Below are positions 28,379 to 37,522 of a stretch of 50,289 nt of DNA, piece after piece. The translations under genes were made by a program, and so were the position numbers. This DNA is from an uncultured Arthrobacter sp. (GTDB lineage: Bacteria; Actinomycetota; Actinomycetes; Actinomycetales; Micrococcaceae), in NCBI RefSeq assembly GCF_902805515.1, contig NZ_CADCTE010000046.1, positions 1-50,289 of the forward strand, in the 5' to 3' direction. Below the pieces are notes generated by a model. That model worked only from the letters and a program-made list of their open reading frames with translations. It ran no database searches and was not told the DNA's origin. Position 1 is the stretch's first letter, and every line of letters starts with the position of its first letter.

Positions 28379-29176
28379 ATGATGCCTCCGCAACCGGTCC
28401 TTGATGCCTTCGGGATCGCCGGGCCCCTGAAGAAGCTGGAAGGGGGGAAGGGCTCCGCCTGGCTGGCTGACGGCCTCGTCCTCAAGCCCCGGGACCTGCT
28501 CCCTCAGGAACTCGAGTGGCTGGACACGAGAGCACGGGAACTCAGCCACGGCGGGCCGCTCCGGCTGTCCCTGCCGGTACGAAGCACCGCGGGGAACCTG
28601 AGTGAGGAAGAGTGGGTGGCCTACGGCTACCTCCCGGGCGAGTACACGAGCGGCAGGTGGCTTGAGAAAGCCTCTGTGGCGCTCGCCTTCTCCGGCCTCT
28701 TCACCGGTGAGCCCCGTCCACCGTTCCTGGATGAGAGGAACCACGCATGGGCCGAGGCGGACCGCTTCGCGTGGGAGGAGACTTCGGCGCTCGGTGGGCA
28801 GGAGATCCCGTATGTGCCCGAGCTCGTTGCCGCCCGACGACCGGTCGACGGCGTGCCCTGCATCATCCACGGTGATCTGACCGGCAATATCCTGGAGCAC
28901 CCGGGCGGGGTGCCGGCAGTGATCGATCCGACCCTCTACTACCGGCCTGTGGATTATGCGGTTGCGATTATTGCCGTCGATGCCGTGTGCTTCGAGGGCG
29001 CGTCCCTGTCGCTGTTGGAGTCGATGTCGCCGGGGCAGGCGTTTCCCCAATACCTTCTTCGCGCATTGCTCTTCCGCATCGTCACTGACGCGCTCAACCA
29101 CCGGCAGGAAGCGGCCTTCGGCGCCTACCGCCACACGGTCGAGCGTGTGCTCGATCGAGCGGCTTCGCACCGTTGA
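28379..29176 (+). CDS. APH-fold kinase-like protein
   Basis: 265 residues related to aminoglycoside phosphotransferase/choline-kinase folds: the catalytic-loop CIIHGDLTGNIL and the metal motif VIDPTLYYRPVDYA are clear; the N-terminal lobe is short and lacks an obvious P-loop. It matches the actinobacterial group annotated as TIGR02569-like. Substrate unknown; not evidence of drug resistance. ATG 28379 follows TAGGAT by six bases; ATG 28382 also possible. Confidence 0.75.
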   Translation: MMPPQPVLDAFGIAGPLKKLEGGKGSAWLADGLVLKPRDLLPQELEWLDTRARELSHGGPLRLSLPVRSTAGNLSEEEWVAYGYLPGEYTSGRWLEKASVALAFSGLFTGEPRPPFLDERNHAWAEADRFAWEETSALGGQEIPYVPELVAARRPVDGVPCIIHGDLTGNILEHPGGVPAVIDPTLYYRPVDYAVAIIAVDAVCFEGASLSLLESMSPGQAFPQYLLRALLFRIVTDALNHRQEAAFGAYRHTVERVLDRAASHR

Positions 29177-29297
29177 AGCCCTTGTGGCCCGCCTGCTGCG
29201 CTCGCAGGCTCCGGTGGCGTGCCGGCCGTCACCGGCAGTACGGTACGGGTCGCGGGCCCCTGGCCGTTTCCCGGCAGGGCGGCCAGGAGGGTGAGCT

Positions 29298-29807
29298 TCA
29301 AGTGCGGGAGAGCGGTCCGGGGAGCCGGACCATGCGCAGATCAAGGACTCCTCCCTCGATCTTGCTGCCGCCGTCGAGTTCGAAGCCGTGTTTTCGGTAG
29401 AACGCCTGGGCCCGCGGGTTCCGCTCGGCGACCCACAGCGTCGTCCCTTTGTCCGGGTCGATCACGGCGTGGAGCAGGTCGGTTCCTGTCCCGGAGCCGT
29501 GGTGTTCCGCGAGGAGATACAGCACGTAGAGGTGCATGAGATCCGGCTCCTCATCCGAGGGCCCGGCCATCGCGAGGCCGACGAGCGGCCCGCGGTGCTC
29601 GGCGACGGCGACGCGGTTGGTGGCCCACCGCGGCTCGGTGAGGGCGTTCAGCCACTGGCGTTCCCGGGCTGCAGGGAAACCAGGATCATCGAGTACCGCA
29701 TCGGGCACGAGGCCGCGGTAGGTCTCCTGCCACGACTCAACATGGACCCGCGCCATCGCCTGGACGTCCTCGACGCGCGCAGCACGGACCCCAATTCCCT
29801 TGGACAT
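29298..29807 (-). CDS. GNAT-family N-acetyltransferase
   Basis: 169 residues: IGVRAARVEDVQAMARVHVESWQ at the start, the acetyl-CoA site region LYLLAEHHGSGTGTDLLHAV (a variant of RxxGxG/A), and FYRKHGFELDG at the end. Start ATG 29807, six bases after TATGCT; the frame stays open to 30119 but that is antisense to noncoding and the hydrolase. Substrate unknown. Confidence 0.85.
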   Translation of the reverse strand: MSKGIGVRAARVEDVQAMARVHVESWQETYRGLVPDAVLDDPGFPAARERQWLNALTEPRWATNRVAVAEHRGPLVGLAMAGPSDEEPDLMHLYVLYLLAEHHGSGTGTDLLHAVIDPDKGTTLWVAERNPRAQAFYRKHGFELDGGSKIEGGVLDLRMVRLPGPLSRT

Positions 29808-29813
29808 ACGAGG

Positions 29814-29819
29814 AGCATA
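29814..29819 (-). promoter_or_regulatory. leaderless-type -10 (TATGCT)
   Basis: On the minus strand, six bases before the acetyltransferase ATG. Confidence 0.45.
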
Positions 29820-29853
29820 GGGGACCGCGTGGATTTCGGAGAGTACGTGCGCA

Positions 29854-29879
29854 GGGCGCCGGCCCGAAAGCCGGCGCCC
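29854..29879 (-). terminator. hairpin after haloperoxidase gene
   Basis: Ten-base-pair perfect stem GGGCGCCGGC (29854-29863) with GCCGGCGCCC (29870-29879), 6-base loop, 18 bases after the stop; no T tract. Confidence 0.7.
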
Positions 29880-29896
29880 CGTGTCAGCGGTCCCCG

Positions 29897-30733
<837 letters not shown>

Positions 30734-30823
30734 CTATTTCCTTCTTTTGATGTGAGAGAGGGGTCCTCCTCTCATGGCGTTTGCATCGTCTCATCGACAA
30801 TTCGGCAAGCAAACGATCGGTCG

Positions 30824-31151
30824 AATTTTACGTTTTATGACCGCTCGCGTGTCGGCATGGACGAACTCCAGACGGCTGCAGGCGTGTCGCTCAAAAAGCT
30901 TTACGCCGAATTTCCCCGAGGTCGCGGCCTACGCCAGGGAACATAAGGAAGCGTTCCAGCGATATGTCGCCCGGCTCGCACAGGAAGCAGGCGCGCCCGC
31001 GCAGTTGGCGCCGCAGCTGTCCATCCTGGCGGAGGGAGCGCAGACGACCGCCGCCATCGCGGGCAGCACCGACGCAGCACTGCAGGCACGGGCGGCGGCC
31101 GAGGTCCTGATTGATGCCGCCCTGTCGTCCCGGACCGCCGCAGCTGACTAG
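30824..31151 (+). pseudogene. TetR-family regulator, decayed
   Basis: Two pieces in different frames. Frame one (about 30824-30916) gives FTFYDRSRVGMDELQTAAG, then VSLKKLYAEFP, the helix-turn-helix end of a TetR protein. From about 30915 the similarity jumps to a second frame, PEVAAYAREHKEAFQRYVARLAQEAG to AAEVLIDAALSS, a TetR C-terminal domain. The first ~25 residues and about 60-90 central residues are missing. A deletion with frameshift explains it. No functional product is expected. Confidence 0.75.
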
Positions 31152-31237
31152 GTGCGGCTTCGGCTGCACCCTCCGGTGTGTGAGGCTCTACGGCGGCCGG
31201 GCCCCGGCGGGCGGCTTTGACCCGGGCCTGGGCGGAC

Positions 31238-31816
31238 TCACCCCCGCAGGGCGGCCGCCTCTCCCACCCAGCGGGCATAGCGCGCCCAGGGGTCGTCGAC
31301 GCCCGCGGCCAGCGTGCGGATGTGTTCCTCGAGTGCCGGTGCCGGCTCGAACCACTCGGAGCGGTTCAGGCGCCAGCGCGCAAACTGTTCGTGGCGGCGG
31401 TGCTCGACGAGCCGGTCGCCCCGCTCGAAGGCCAGCACCTCGTCATGCCAGAGCCGGGCGAGCCGTTGGCGCGGGTTCGCCGTCGTGCCGATCTTGATCC
31501 GGTCTTGGAAGCGGATGTAGTAGACGACGTCGACCCGTGGGGGCGGCAGGTCCCCATCGGGGGCGTCCCCGACGCGCCATTCGCAGGCCGCGCAGACCCA
31601 TCCGGAGGGGTACTTTACGCCGATCCGCGACCCGCAGGCCAGGCAGGGCCCGGGCAGGACGTCGGTGCGGCCCATCTCGGTATCCGCCCAGTCCAGCACG
31701 GCGGCCAGGTGGGCGGGGCAGAGCGGAAACGGGGAGTCGCCTGCGGGCCTGGCGCAGGGGCGCCCGTCCCCGCCGGGCAGCACGCAGTGGCGGTCGCTCG
31801 GCGCGGAGTCGTACAT
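31238..31816 (-). CDS. GIY-YIG (T5orf172-like) nuclease-domain protein
   Basis: 192 residues. N-terminal half has two Cys/His clusters (CARPAGDSPFPLCPAH; CLACGSRIG then CAACEW, a zinc ribbon). C-terminal half is a T5orf172/GIY-YIG domain: VDVVYYIRFQDRIKIGTTANPRQRL, then HRRHEQFARWRLNRSEWF with the catalytic Arg and Glu candidates. I start at ATG 31816; TTG 31852 would add 12 residues. Such proteins are common in mobile or phage genes; role unknown. Confidence 0.72.
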   Translation of the reverse strand: MYDSAPSDRHCVLPGGDGRPCARPAGDSPFPLCPAHLAAVLDWADTEMGRTDVLPGPCLACGSRIGVKYPSGWVCAACEWRVGDAPDGDLPPPRVDVVYYIRFQDRIKIGTTANPRQRLARLWHDEVLAFERGDRLVEHRRHEQFARWRLNRSEWFEPAPALEEHIRTLAAGVDDPWARYARWVGEAAALRG

Positions 31817-32014
31817 ACGTTCGATTCTGTCGCCCGTGACTCCCGTGCGCAAGGCGGGGCGGGTGGCGCGCAGGGGCGACCGTCAGGGCCACAACCCGAC
31901 GGCGGAAATTCCGGTGGCGGTTCCGCGTCCGGCATCGCCGTGTCCGAATGGTCAGGGTCGTGCGGGGAGTCCCGTGCCGGGTCTGCGACGGCCCTGGCCG
32001 TGTCACACTGGCGC

Positions 32015-32737
32015 ATGAGACTCAAGCAGTACCCGCTCCGAGCAGTGAGTGAGCACGAGCTTAACAGGTTGGACCGAAGCGTCTGGCCGGCGACTCTCGC
32101 CCCGGTCCGCCAGTTGCTCGACGACGGACTGGACCTCGCACCGGCCACCGTGCTGGTGGGGGAGAACGGCTCAGGGAAGTCCACGATCATTGAAGCGCTC
32201 GCCCTGGCGTACGGACTCTCCGCCGAGGGAGGATCAACCGGTGCCCGGCACAGCACCCGCGCATCGGAATCCGCGCTCGCCGAGCATCTGCAGCTGATCC
32301 GCAATGCAGGTGCGGCCCGGCGCGGGTACTTCCTGCGCGCCGAGACCATGCATGGTTTCTACAGCTACCTCGAGGCGAACCCAAGCCTGTACCGGCCCGA
32401 CCTCACCTTCCACGAGATGTCCCACGGGGAATCCTTCCTGCAGCTTGTTGGGGACCGTTTCAAGGGTCCCGGACTGTGGATCCTGGACGAACCGGAATCG
32501 GCGCTGTCGTTCTCGGGATGCCTGGCGTTGTTGGGCATGCTCAAGGACAAGGTCGCCACGGGCAGGTCCCAGGTGGTCATGTCAACCCACTCACCGCTGC
32601 TCGCCGCGCTGCCGGGCGCACGGATTCTGGAACTGGGGGAGTGGGGCTATCGCCGCCGGGAGTGGGACGAGCTGGACCTCGTGATCAACTGGCAGCAGTT
32701 CCTCTCCGCTCCGCAGCGGTATCTACGGCACCTCTGA
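32015..32737 (+). CDS. AAA/ABC-type ATP-binding protein (COG3910-like)
   Basis: 240 residues. Walker A VLVGENGSGKST near residue 50, a short MSHGES signature in place of LSGGQ, Walker B GLWILDEPESALS with catalytic Glu, and H-loop MSTHSP. One nucleotide-binding domain, no membrane helices or long coiled coil. ATG 32015 chosen; the frame is open far upstream over the antisense of the nuclease gene. It is divergent from the GIY-YIG gene. Confidence 0.82.
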   Translation: MRLKQYPLRAVSEHELNRLDRSVWPATLAPVRQLLDDGLDLAPATVLVGENGSGKSTIIEALALAYGLSAEGGSTGARHSTRASESALAEHLQLIRNAGAARRGYFLRAETMHGFYSYLEANPSLYRPDLTFHEMSHGESFLQLVGDRFKGPGLWILDEPESALSFSGCLALLGMLKDKVATGRSQVVMSTHSPLLAALPGARILELGEWGYRRREWDELDLVINWQQFLSAPQRYLRHL

Positions 32738-32835
32738 AGGCGGTCGTCACGACGTCGGTCCACGACGTCGTCCGCTTCGTCCTGTCCCGCTCACTGGCTT
32801 CCCCACGTTTTCGACCGGGGCGGGCGGAGCGTGAG

Positions 32836-33603
32836 CTAGGCGGTCCGGGCGGCTTCCAGTGCTGCCGCACAGAGGCTTCGCGTCGCCTGCACGGTACGGA
32901 CGAGGGCCCCGGGGGCCGGACCGGTGCTGTTGAAGATGCCGTCGATGGAGGCGATTCCGGCCCGGGTCAGGAGCGTTTTCTCGTTTGAGGGCCACTGACC
33001 CCGGGCGGCAAGGACGGCGTGTGCGGCGTGGGCGGCGGCCTGTGCGGTCAATCCGAGGCACAGTGCGAAGCGGCCGGCCCTTGCATGGGCATTTCCGGCG
33101 TAGTTGAAGAGGTGGCTGGCGGAAGCCCACCAGGCCTCGGACGCGGCCACCCGCAGCCTGTCGGGGTAGATGGGCCGTGGAAGCTCTCCGTGCAGCACCC
33201 GGTTCACGCTCAGCTCCCCGACGACCAGGTAGGAGGGGATGCCTGCGAGGTGGAACAAAAGGGGCTCCACCCGAAACCTGCCGTGTTCGGCCTCGGACAT
33301 TTCGTGCTCGACGGACACCAGGTCCCGGTAGTGCACGTCGACCCGCCTCCCCTCGATGGTCAGCCAGGCGCCTCCATTGAAGACGCCACCGCCCCACCCT
33401 CCGATGTCCGACACCTCGCCCGGCCATCCGACGTTGCGCAGGTCCTCGGGGTCGAAGCGGCCGCGGTAGTAGAGGCCGAGATCCCAGTCGCTGGAACCGG
33501 TGTGCGTTCCCTCTGCGCGTGAGCCGCCCAAGGCCACCGCCTGCACCCCGGGCAGGGAGGCAAGGGTGTCCACGACCGACCCAAGGAAAGCGGAGTCATC
33601 CAT
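32836..33603 (-). CDS. nucleotidyltransferase-domain protein
   Basis: 255 residues. Pol-beta type active site VQAVALGGSRAEGTHTGSSDWDLGLYY (GS…SDxD), with a further Asp in GRRVDVHYRDL. The rest is an Ala-rich helical domain. It resembles DUF4037/aminoglycoside-nucleotidyltransferase-like proteins; the substrate is unknown. ATG 33603 is six bases after TAGACT. Confidence 0.8.
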   Translation of the reverse strand: MDDSAFLGSVVDTLASLPGVQAVALGGSRAEGTHTGSSDWDLGLYYRGRFDPEDLRNVGWPGEVSDIGGWGGGVFNGGAWLTIEGRRVDVHYRDLVSVEHEMSEAEHGRFRVEPLLFHLAGIPSYLVVGELSVNRVLHGELPRPIYPDRLRVAASEAWWASASHLFNYAGNAHARAGRFALCLGLTAQAAAHAAHAVLAARGQWPSNEKTLLTRAGIASIDGIFNSTGPAPGALVRTVQATRSLCAAALEAARTA

Positions 33604-33609
33604 GCCCGC

Positions 33610-33615
33610 AGTCTA
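33610..33615 (-). promoter_or_regulatory. leaderless-type -10 (TAGACT)
   Basis: Minus strand, six bases before the nucleotidyltransferase ATG. Confidence 0.45.
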
Positions 33616-33662
33616 TGCAGCAGCGGCGGGTCCTGGCTGGACCGTGTTGACGTCCGGCCCGG

Positions 33663-34328
33663 TCAGAAGCGGGCCGAGAAACCTCCGTCGGCAAAGAGAA
33701 GCTGCCCGGTGATCCAGCGCCCCTCCGGGGAGACAAGGAACGAGACGACGCCGGCGATGTCGGCGGGCGTGCCGAGGCGGCCCAGGGGGTGGTGGGGCGT
33801 GAGGGTGTTGCGCAGGTCCTCATTCATCCAGCCGGTGTCGATCGGGCCCGGGCTGACGACATTGGCGGAGATCCCGCGCGGGCCGAACTCGCGGGCCGCG
33901 GAGATGACGATGCGGTCAAGGGCTCCCTTGGAGGCGCCGTAGGGCAGATTGCCGGTGGTGTGGTCGCTCGTGAACGCGATGATGGCCCCGCCGCTGGGTG
34001 GTGCCTGCCGGGCGAAGGCGGCGATCAGCAGCAGGCTGGCGCGGGCATTGACCGCGGTGTGAAGATCGAAGCTCTCCGGGGTGGTGTCCAGGATCCCCGT
34101 TTCCACATCGTGGGCGTGGCTCAGGATGAGCGTGCTGACCGGCCCGCGGTCCCGCGTGACGGCGGCGAAGAGTTCGTCGGGGCCGGTCGGTCGGGACAGG
34201 TCGCAGGGGTAGTCAGTGGTGTCCAGGTCGCTGGTGGCTACCTCCCACCCGTCGGATTTCAGCCGGGGCACGATCCCTGCGGCGATGCTGTTGCTGCGGG
34301 CGGCTCCGGTGACAAGGGCAAGAGGCAT
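33663..34328 (-). CDS. short-chain dehydrogenase/reductase
   Basis: 221-residue Rossmann-fold oxidoreductase. Cofactor loop LVTGAARSNSIA is a variant of TGxxxGxG, and the active site YGASKGALD with Ser in AFTSDHTTGN upstream; C-terminal FLVSPEGRWITGQLLFADGGFS is typical. Substrate unknown. ATG 34328 is seven bases after TACCGT; open frame to 34589 is not supported. Confidence 0.88.
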   Translation of the reverse strand: MPLALVTGAARSNSIAAGIVPRLKSDGWEVATSDLDTTDYPCDLSRPTGPDELFAAVTRDRGPVSTLILSHAHDVETGILDTTPESFDLHTAVNARASLLLIAAFARQAPPSGGAIIAFTSDHTTGNLPYGASKGALDRIVISAAREFGPRGISANVVSPGPIDTGWMNEDLRNTLTPHHPLGRLGTPADIAGVVSFLVSPEGRWITGQLLFADGGFSARF

Positions 34329-34335
34329 GCCTTCT

Positions 34336-34341
34336 ACGGTA
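34336..34341 (-). promoter_or_regulatory. leaderless-type -10 (TACCGT)
   Basis: Minus strand, seven bases before the SDR ATG. Confidence 0.4.
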
Positions 34342-34407
34342 GTCCAACAACAGGTCGGCCCGGCTGGGCCATGGCGGAGCCGCATTGGCGCCGGCGGTGC
34401 CCCGCCC

Positions 34408-34445
34408 TTGCGCCCGGTGATCCCCGTGTGCCTATAGTTGGTCCA
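34408..34445 (+). promoter_or_regulatory. promoter of ABC-F leader
   Basis: TTGCGC (34408-34413) and TATAGT (34433-34438), spacer 19. RNA start expected at about A34445, which is the A of a four-codon leader ORF. Confidence 0.55.
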
Positions 34446-34456
34446 TGTTCCTGTGA
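34445..34456 (+). CDS. leader ORF Met-Phe-Leu-stop
   Basis: ATG TTC CTG TGA, probably leaderless. Its stop codon overlaps the first arm of the stem that hides the ribosome site of the ABC-F gene. A ribosome stalled by an antibiotic here would cover the arm and free that site. The product is only three residues; stalling itself is inferred. Confidence 0.5.
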   Translation: MFL

Positions 34457-34519
34457 TCCTCGTTCTTCTCCTGAGTCCGCGGCCGGTGCCCGGTGGGAGG
34501 TCGACCGACGTCGAGGATC
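34455..34519 (+). promoter_or_regulatory. SD-sequestering stem before ABC-F gene
   Basis: GATCCTCG (34455-34462) is the exact complement of CGAGGATC (34512-34519), which contains the GAGGA ribosome site five bases before ATG 34523. Typical of antibiotic-inducible translation attenuation. Confidence 0.6.
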
Positions 34520-34522
34520 CCC

Positions 34523-36259
34523 ATGACCACTTCTTTCTTTTCCCGTCCCGGCCGTGCCGCTGCGCATCTCGGGGTTGAGGGCATCTCAATTTCGTTCGGC
34601 GCCCGGCGCGTGCTCACCGATGTCTCCTTTACCATTTCGGCGGGCCGGACCGGTGTCATCGGGGACAACGGATCGGGCAAGAGCACCCTGCTGCGCATCC
34701 TCGCCGGCCTGCTGGCGCCCGATCGGGGAACGGTGTCGGTGACGCTTCCCGGTGTCGACCGGCCCCGCATCGGGCTGCTGCACCAGGAGCCTCCCTTCGG
34801 GCCGGCAGCATCGATCGCCGAAGCGCTGGAATCCGCCGTGGCTCCCGTCCGCGCGGCCGCCGACGCGGTCACCGCCGCGGGGCTGGCTCTTGCACGGCGC
34901 CCGGATGATGCGGCGACGGCCACCGGCTATGCGGAGGCCCTGGCGGCCGCGGAGCGGATCGGTGCCTGGGATGTGGATGCCCGCATCGCGGCCACGGTGG
35001 CGGGGCTTGGCCTCGCGGGCCTGCCGTCCCACCGGAAAACCGGGCAGCTCTCCGGGGGGCAGCGCTCACGCCTGTCCCTGGCCTGGCTGCTGCTGAGCAG
35101 GCCCGACGTGCTCCTGCTGGACGAGCCGACGAACCACCTCGACGACGACGCCGCCGGCTACCTACGCAGTCTGCTGGTGTCGTGGCCGGGACCGGTACTT
35201 ATCGCCAGCCACGACCGGGCGTTCCTTGACGAGGTGGTGACGTCGCTTCTCGACCTTGACCCCGCGCCGCTGCCCCATGCGGTGGCCGGGCCCCTGGTCG
35301 GGGACGGCGATGGAGCGGCCATCGGCGTGGTGCGGTTTACGGGCACGTACACCGAGTATCTCCACGCCCGCCTCGATGCCCGGGAGCGATGGGCCCGCCA
35401 GTACCGCGACGAACAGGCGCAGCTCTCGCGGCTGCGGGCCGCGGCCCCGTCCAACTACGTCGTGGGACATGAGGACTGGTCGCCGCGGTCCGAGGCCCGC
35501 AGTTCGGCCAAGTTCTACTCCGACCGGAACGCCAAGACGGTGTCCCGCCGGGTCAACGACGCGAGGGCCCGCCTCGAGGTCCTTGAGGAGCGGCAGATCC
35601 GCAAGCCGCCCAGGGAACTTCGCTTCCAGGGGCTCACCGCCGGCAGGGGTTCGGGACCGGGCCTGCAGCACACCGGGCCGGTCCTTACGGCTGCGGGCGC
35701 CGCCGTCACCGGCCGCCTCGGTACCACCTCGCTGACCCTCAGCGCGGGGGAGAAGGTGCTGATCACGGGGCCCAATGGATCGGGCAAATCCACGCTGCTG
35801 CTCCTGCTCGCCGGAGCGCTCCTGCCCACCACCGGAACCGTCACCGCGGCACCGTCCCTGCGGACCGGCCTCCTGGCCCAGGACGTCGACCTGCCCGACC
35901 TCCGCAGGCGGGGGCACGGACGCACGACGCGGCGGGCCTACGAGGACCTTGTGGGGGAGGCGCGCGCCGCACAGGTTCCCCTCCGGGCCTTCGGCCTCAT
36001 TGCACCGCGGGATGAAGACCGGCCGGTTGCGGCGCTCAGCGTCGGTCAGCAGCGCCGGCTCGCGCTGGCCGTGCTGCTCGCCGACCCGCCCGACGTGCTG
36101 CTGCTCGACGAACCCACCAACCATCTCTCACTTTTCCTGGCCACCCAGCTGGAGGCGGCGATCCCGGACTACCCGGGCGCCGTCGTCGTCGCCTCCCACG
36201 ACCGGTGGCTGCGCCGCACCTGGAAGGGGGGCCGGCTCGGCCTCACCGGGGTGCGGTGA
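34523..36259 (+). CDS. ABC-F ATPase, ribosomal antibiotic-resistance type
   Basis: 578 residues, two ABC domains and no membrane helices. NBD1: Walker A GDNGSGKST from residue 47, LSGGQRSRLS, LLLDEPTNHLD. NBD2: GPNGSGKST, a degenerate signature LSVGQQRRLALA, LLLDEPTNHLS. The linker between (about 270-400) is the P-site tRNA-reaching region. ABC-F proteins of this architecture in actinobacteria (TlrC, OleB, SrmB types) displace macrolides, lincosamides or pleuromutilins from the ribosome. ATG 34523 chosen for GAGGA; ATG-like GTG 34493 lies inside the leader. Expression is probably attenuated by the leader above. Confidence 0.88.
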   Translation: MTTSFFSRPGRAAAHLGVEGISISFGARRVLTDVSFTISAGRTGVIGDNGSGKSTLLRILAGLLAPDRGTVSVTLPGVDRPRIGLLHQEPPFGPAASIAEALESAVAPVRAAADAVTAAGLALARRPDDAATATGYAEALAAAERIGAWDVDARIAATVAGLGLAGLPSHRKTGQLSGGQRSRLSLAWLLLSRPDVLLLDEPTNHLDDDAAGYLRSLLVSWPGPVLIASHDRAFLDEVVTSLLDLDPAPLPHAVAGPLVGDGDGAAIGVVRFTGTYTEYLHARLDARERWARQYRDEQAQLSRLRAAAPSNYVVGHEDWSPRSEARSSAKFYSDRNAKTVSRRVNDARARLEVLEERQIRKPPRELRFQGLTAGRGSGPGLQHTGPVLTAAGAAVTGRLGTTSLTLSAGEKVLITGPNGSGKSTLLLLLAGALLPTTGTVTAAPSLRTGLLAQDVDLPDLRRRGHGRTTRRAYEDLVGEARAAQVPLRAFGLIAPRDEDRPVAALSVGQQRRLALAVLLADPPDVLLLDEPTNHLSLFLATQLEAAIPDYPGAVVVASHDRWLRRTWKGGRLGLTGVR

Positions 36260-36262
36260 GGC

Positions 36263-36925
36263 TCAGGGCCACAGCGCGATGGCGAGGACTCCGGCGGCGA
36301 GGAGGATGAGTGCAAGGGCCGCGGGGATCGACCGCTTGAGGGTGCCCGTGGAAAAGCGGTCGTAGACGGACTGAAGGCGGGCCCGGACCTTGCCGCCGTG
36401 AGCCATGCCGAGCGCCAGGAGGATCAGGCAGGGGACGCAGTACACAATGGCGTATCCGGCGAGAACCAGCAGGCCCGCGGCCAATCCGGTGTCGGCGTCG
36501 ATCAGGCGCTCTATGGCGATGAAGTAGGGGAAGGCGTTGGGGAGGTCAGCGCCGGTCATCAGCACCCCGAGAGGGAAGGCGGTCCCGACGCCGAACCAGG
36601 ACGGCAGATTGACGCCCTTCCGAGGGCGGTCCTTCAACCGCCGAATGCCGGCCGTGAGGAGGGCGGCCGCGGCGACGAGGAAGACAATCCGCCGCAGCCA
36701 GATGAGGCCGTCTCCGACCGCGCCCGCTGCCGCATCGGCGCCGAGGAAGATCGCGGCTCCCAGCACGGCAACGGTGCTCATGGCGCCCAGGACGAAGGTG
36801 ATGGCCGAGGCCAGCGGCCGCGTGCGCACCGTCAGGAGGATCAGTGTGATCGCCACGATTGTGACGGGATTGAAGGAATCCGCGACGGCGAGCCCGGCGA
36901 TGGCGGCCAGCAGCCCCCCGCTCAC
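36263..36925 (-). CDS. SfLAP/GAP-family small exporter-like membrane protein
   Basis: 220 residues, six hydrophobic helices, LAVADSFNPVTIVAITLIL at the start and LPNAFPYFIAIERL later, matching the actinobacterial sulfolipid-1-addressing (Sap/GAP, LysE-like) family. GTG 36925 overlaps the tetR stop by four bases, so the two are one operon. The substrate is probably lipid or metabolite export, unproved. Stop lies four bases from the end of the convergent ABC-F gene. Confidence 0.82.
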   Translation of the reverse strand: MSGGLLAAIAGLAVADSFNPVTIVAITLILLTVRTRPLASAITFVLGAMSTVAVLGAAIFLGADAAAGAVGDGLIWLRRIVFLVAAAALLTAGIRRLKDRPRKGVNLPSWFGVGTAFPLGVLMTGADLPNAFPYFIAIERLIDADTGLAAGLLVLAGYAIVYCVPCLILLALGMAHGGKVRARLQSVYDRFSTGTLKRSIPAALALILLAAGVLAIALWP

Positions 36926-37431
36926 TCCCGGCCAGCCCTCGGCTTCAACCACTCGAGCACCGATTCTAGCGGCGGCAGCCGGTCGCCGGTCACCGAGTTC
37001 ATGACCATGCCGTCCCCCAGGAGCCGGATGACGGCTGCCGCCACCGGGTCGCCCACCTCGTCGGCGATCAGGCGTTCCCACCGCTCGGTAGCCTCCGCCG
37101 ACCGTCGAAGCAGGGCCTCCGTCGTCGAGCCGGAGTCGGTGAAGGACACCAGCAGGGCCCGGTACAGGTCGGCGTCCTCGCGCGACATGGACAGGCGCAG
37201 CCACGTCTCGGTCACGTTCCCGCCCTCGGCCGCGGCGGCCAGTGCCTCGTCCATCGCCTCGATGGCCTGGGCGGCGATGCCGTCAAGGAGCGCGGCCCTT
37301 GAGCGGAAGTGATGCATGAGTCCGCCCTTGGAGACCCCCGATGCCGCGGCCACGGCGTCAAGGGAGGGGACGGAACCGGCTTCGATGGCGAGCCGCCGTG
37401 CCGTCTGCAGGATGCGTTCCCGATTGCTCAT
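36922..37431 (-). CDS. TetR-family repressor
   Basis: 169 residues: HTH RERILQTARRLAIEAGSVPSLDAVAAASGVSKGGLMHHF, C-terminal domain of the TetR_C type (MSREDADLYRALLVSFTDS). ATG 37431 is six bases after TAAAGT. A 32-bp perfect palindrome overlaps its -35 region, giving clear autoregulation and control of the coupled SfLAP gene. Confidence 0.93.
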   Translation of the reverse strand: MSNRERILQTARRLAIEAGSVPSLDAVAAASGVSKGGLMHHFRSRAALLDGIAAQAIEAMDEALAAAAEGGNVTETWLRLSMSREDADLYRALLVSFTDSGSTTEALLRRSAEATERWERLIADEVGDPVAAAVIRLLGDGMVMNSVTGDRLPPLESVLEWLKPRAGRE

Positions 37432-37437
37432 GCAGGA

Positions 37438-37477
37438 ACTTTAGCACAGAACCGACCGACTAGTCGGTCGGTTCTGT
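37438..37477 (-). promoter_or_regulatory. tetR promoter and 32-bp palindromic operator
   Basis: TAAAGT (37438-37443) is the -10. Bases 37446-37477 are a perfect palindrome: ACAGAACCGACCGACT followed by its reverse complement. It covers the spacer and the -35 position. Confidence 0.85.
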
Positions 37478-37522
37478 GGAACGAGAAAACTGCGCCCCGC
37501 CTGCGGACGCGCCCCCGCTGCG

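Noticed and set aside
28379..29176. Aminoglycoside resistance gene
   Set aside because: Only the APH fold is supported; the N-lobe is short and the group is not known for drug modification.
31217..32014. Upstream extension of the AAA ATPase frame
   Set aside because: Antisense to the GIY-YIG gene; family similarity begins at ATG 32015.
36398..37312. 304-codon plus-strand frame
   Set aside because: Antisense to the SfLAP and tetR genes, no recognisable domain.
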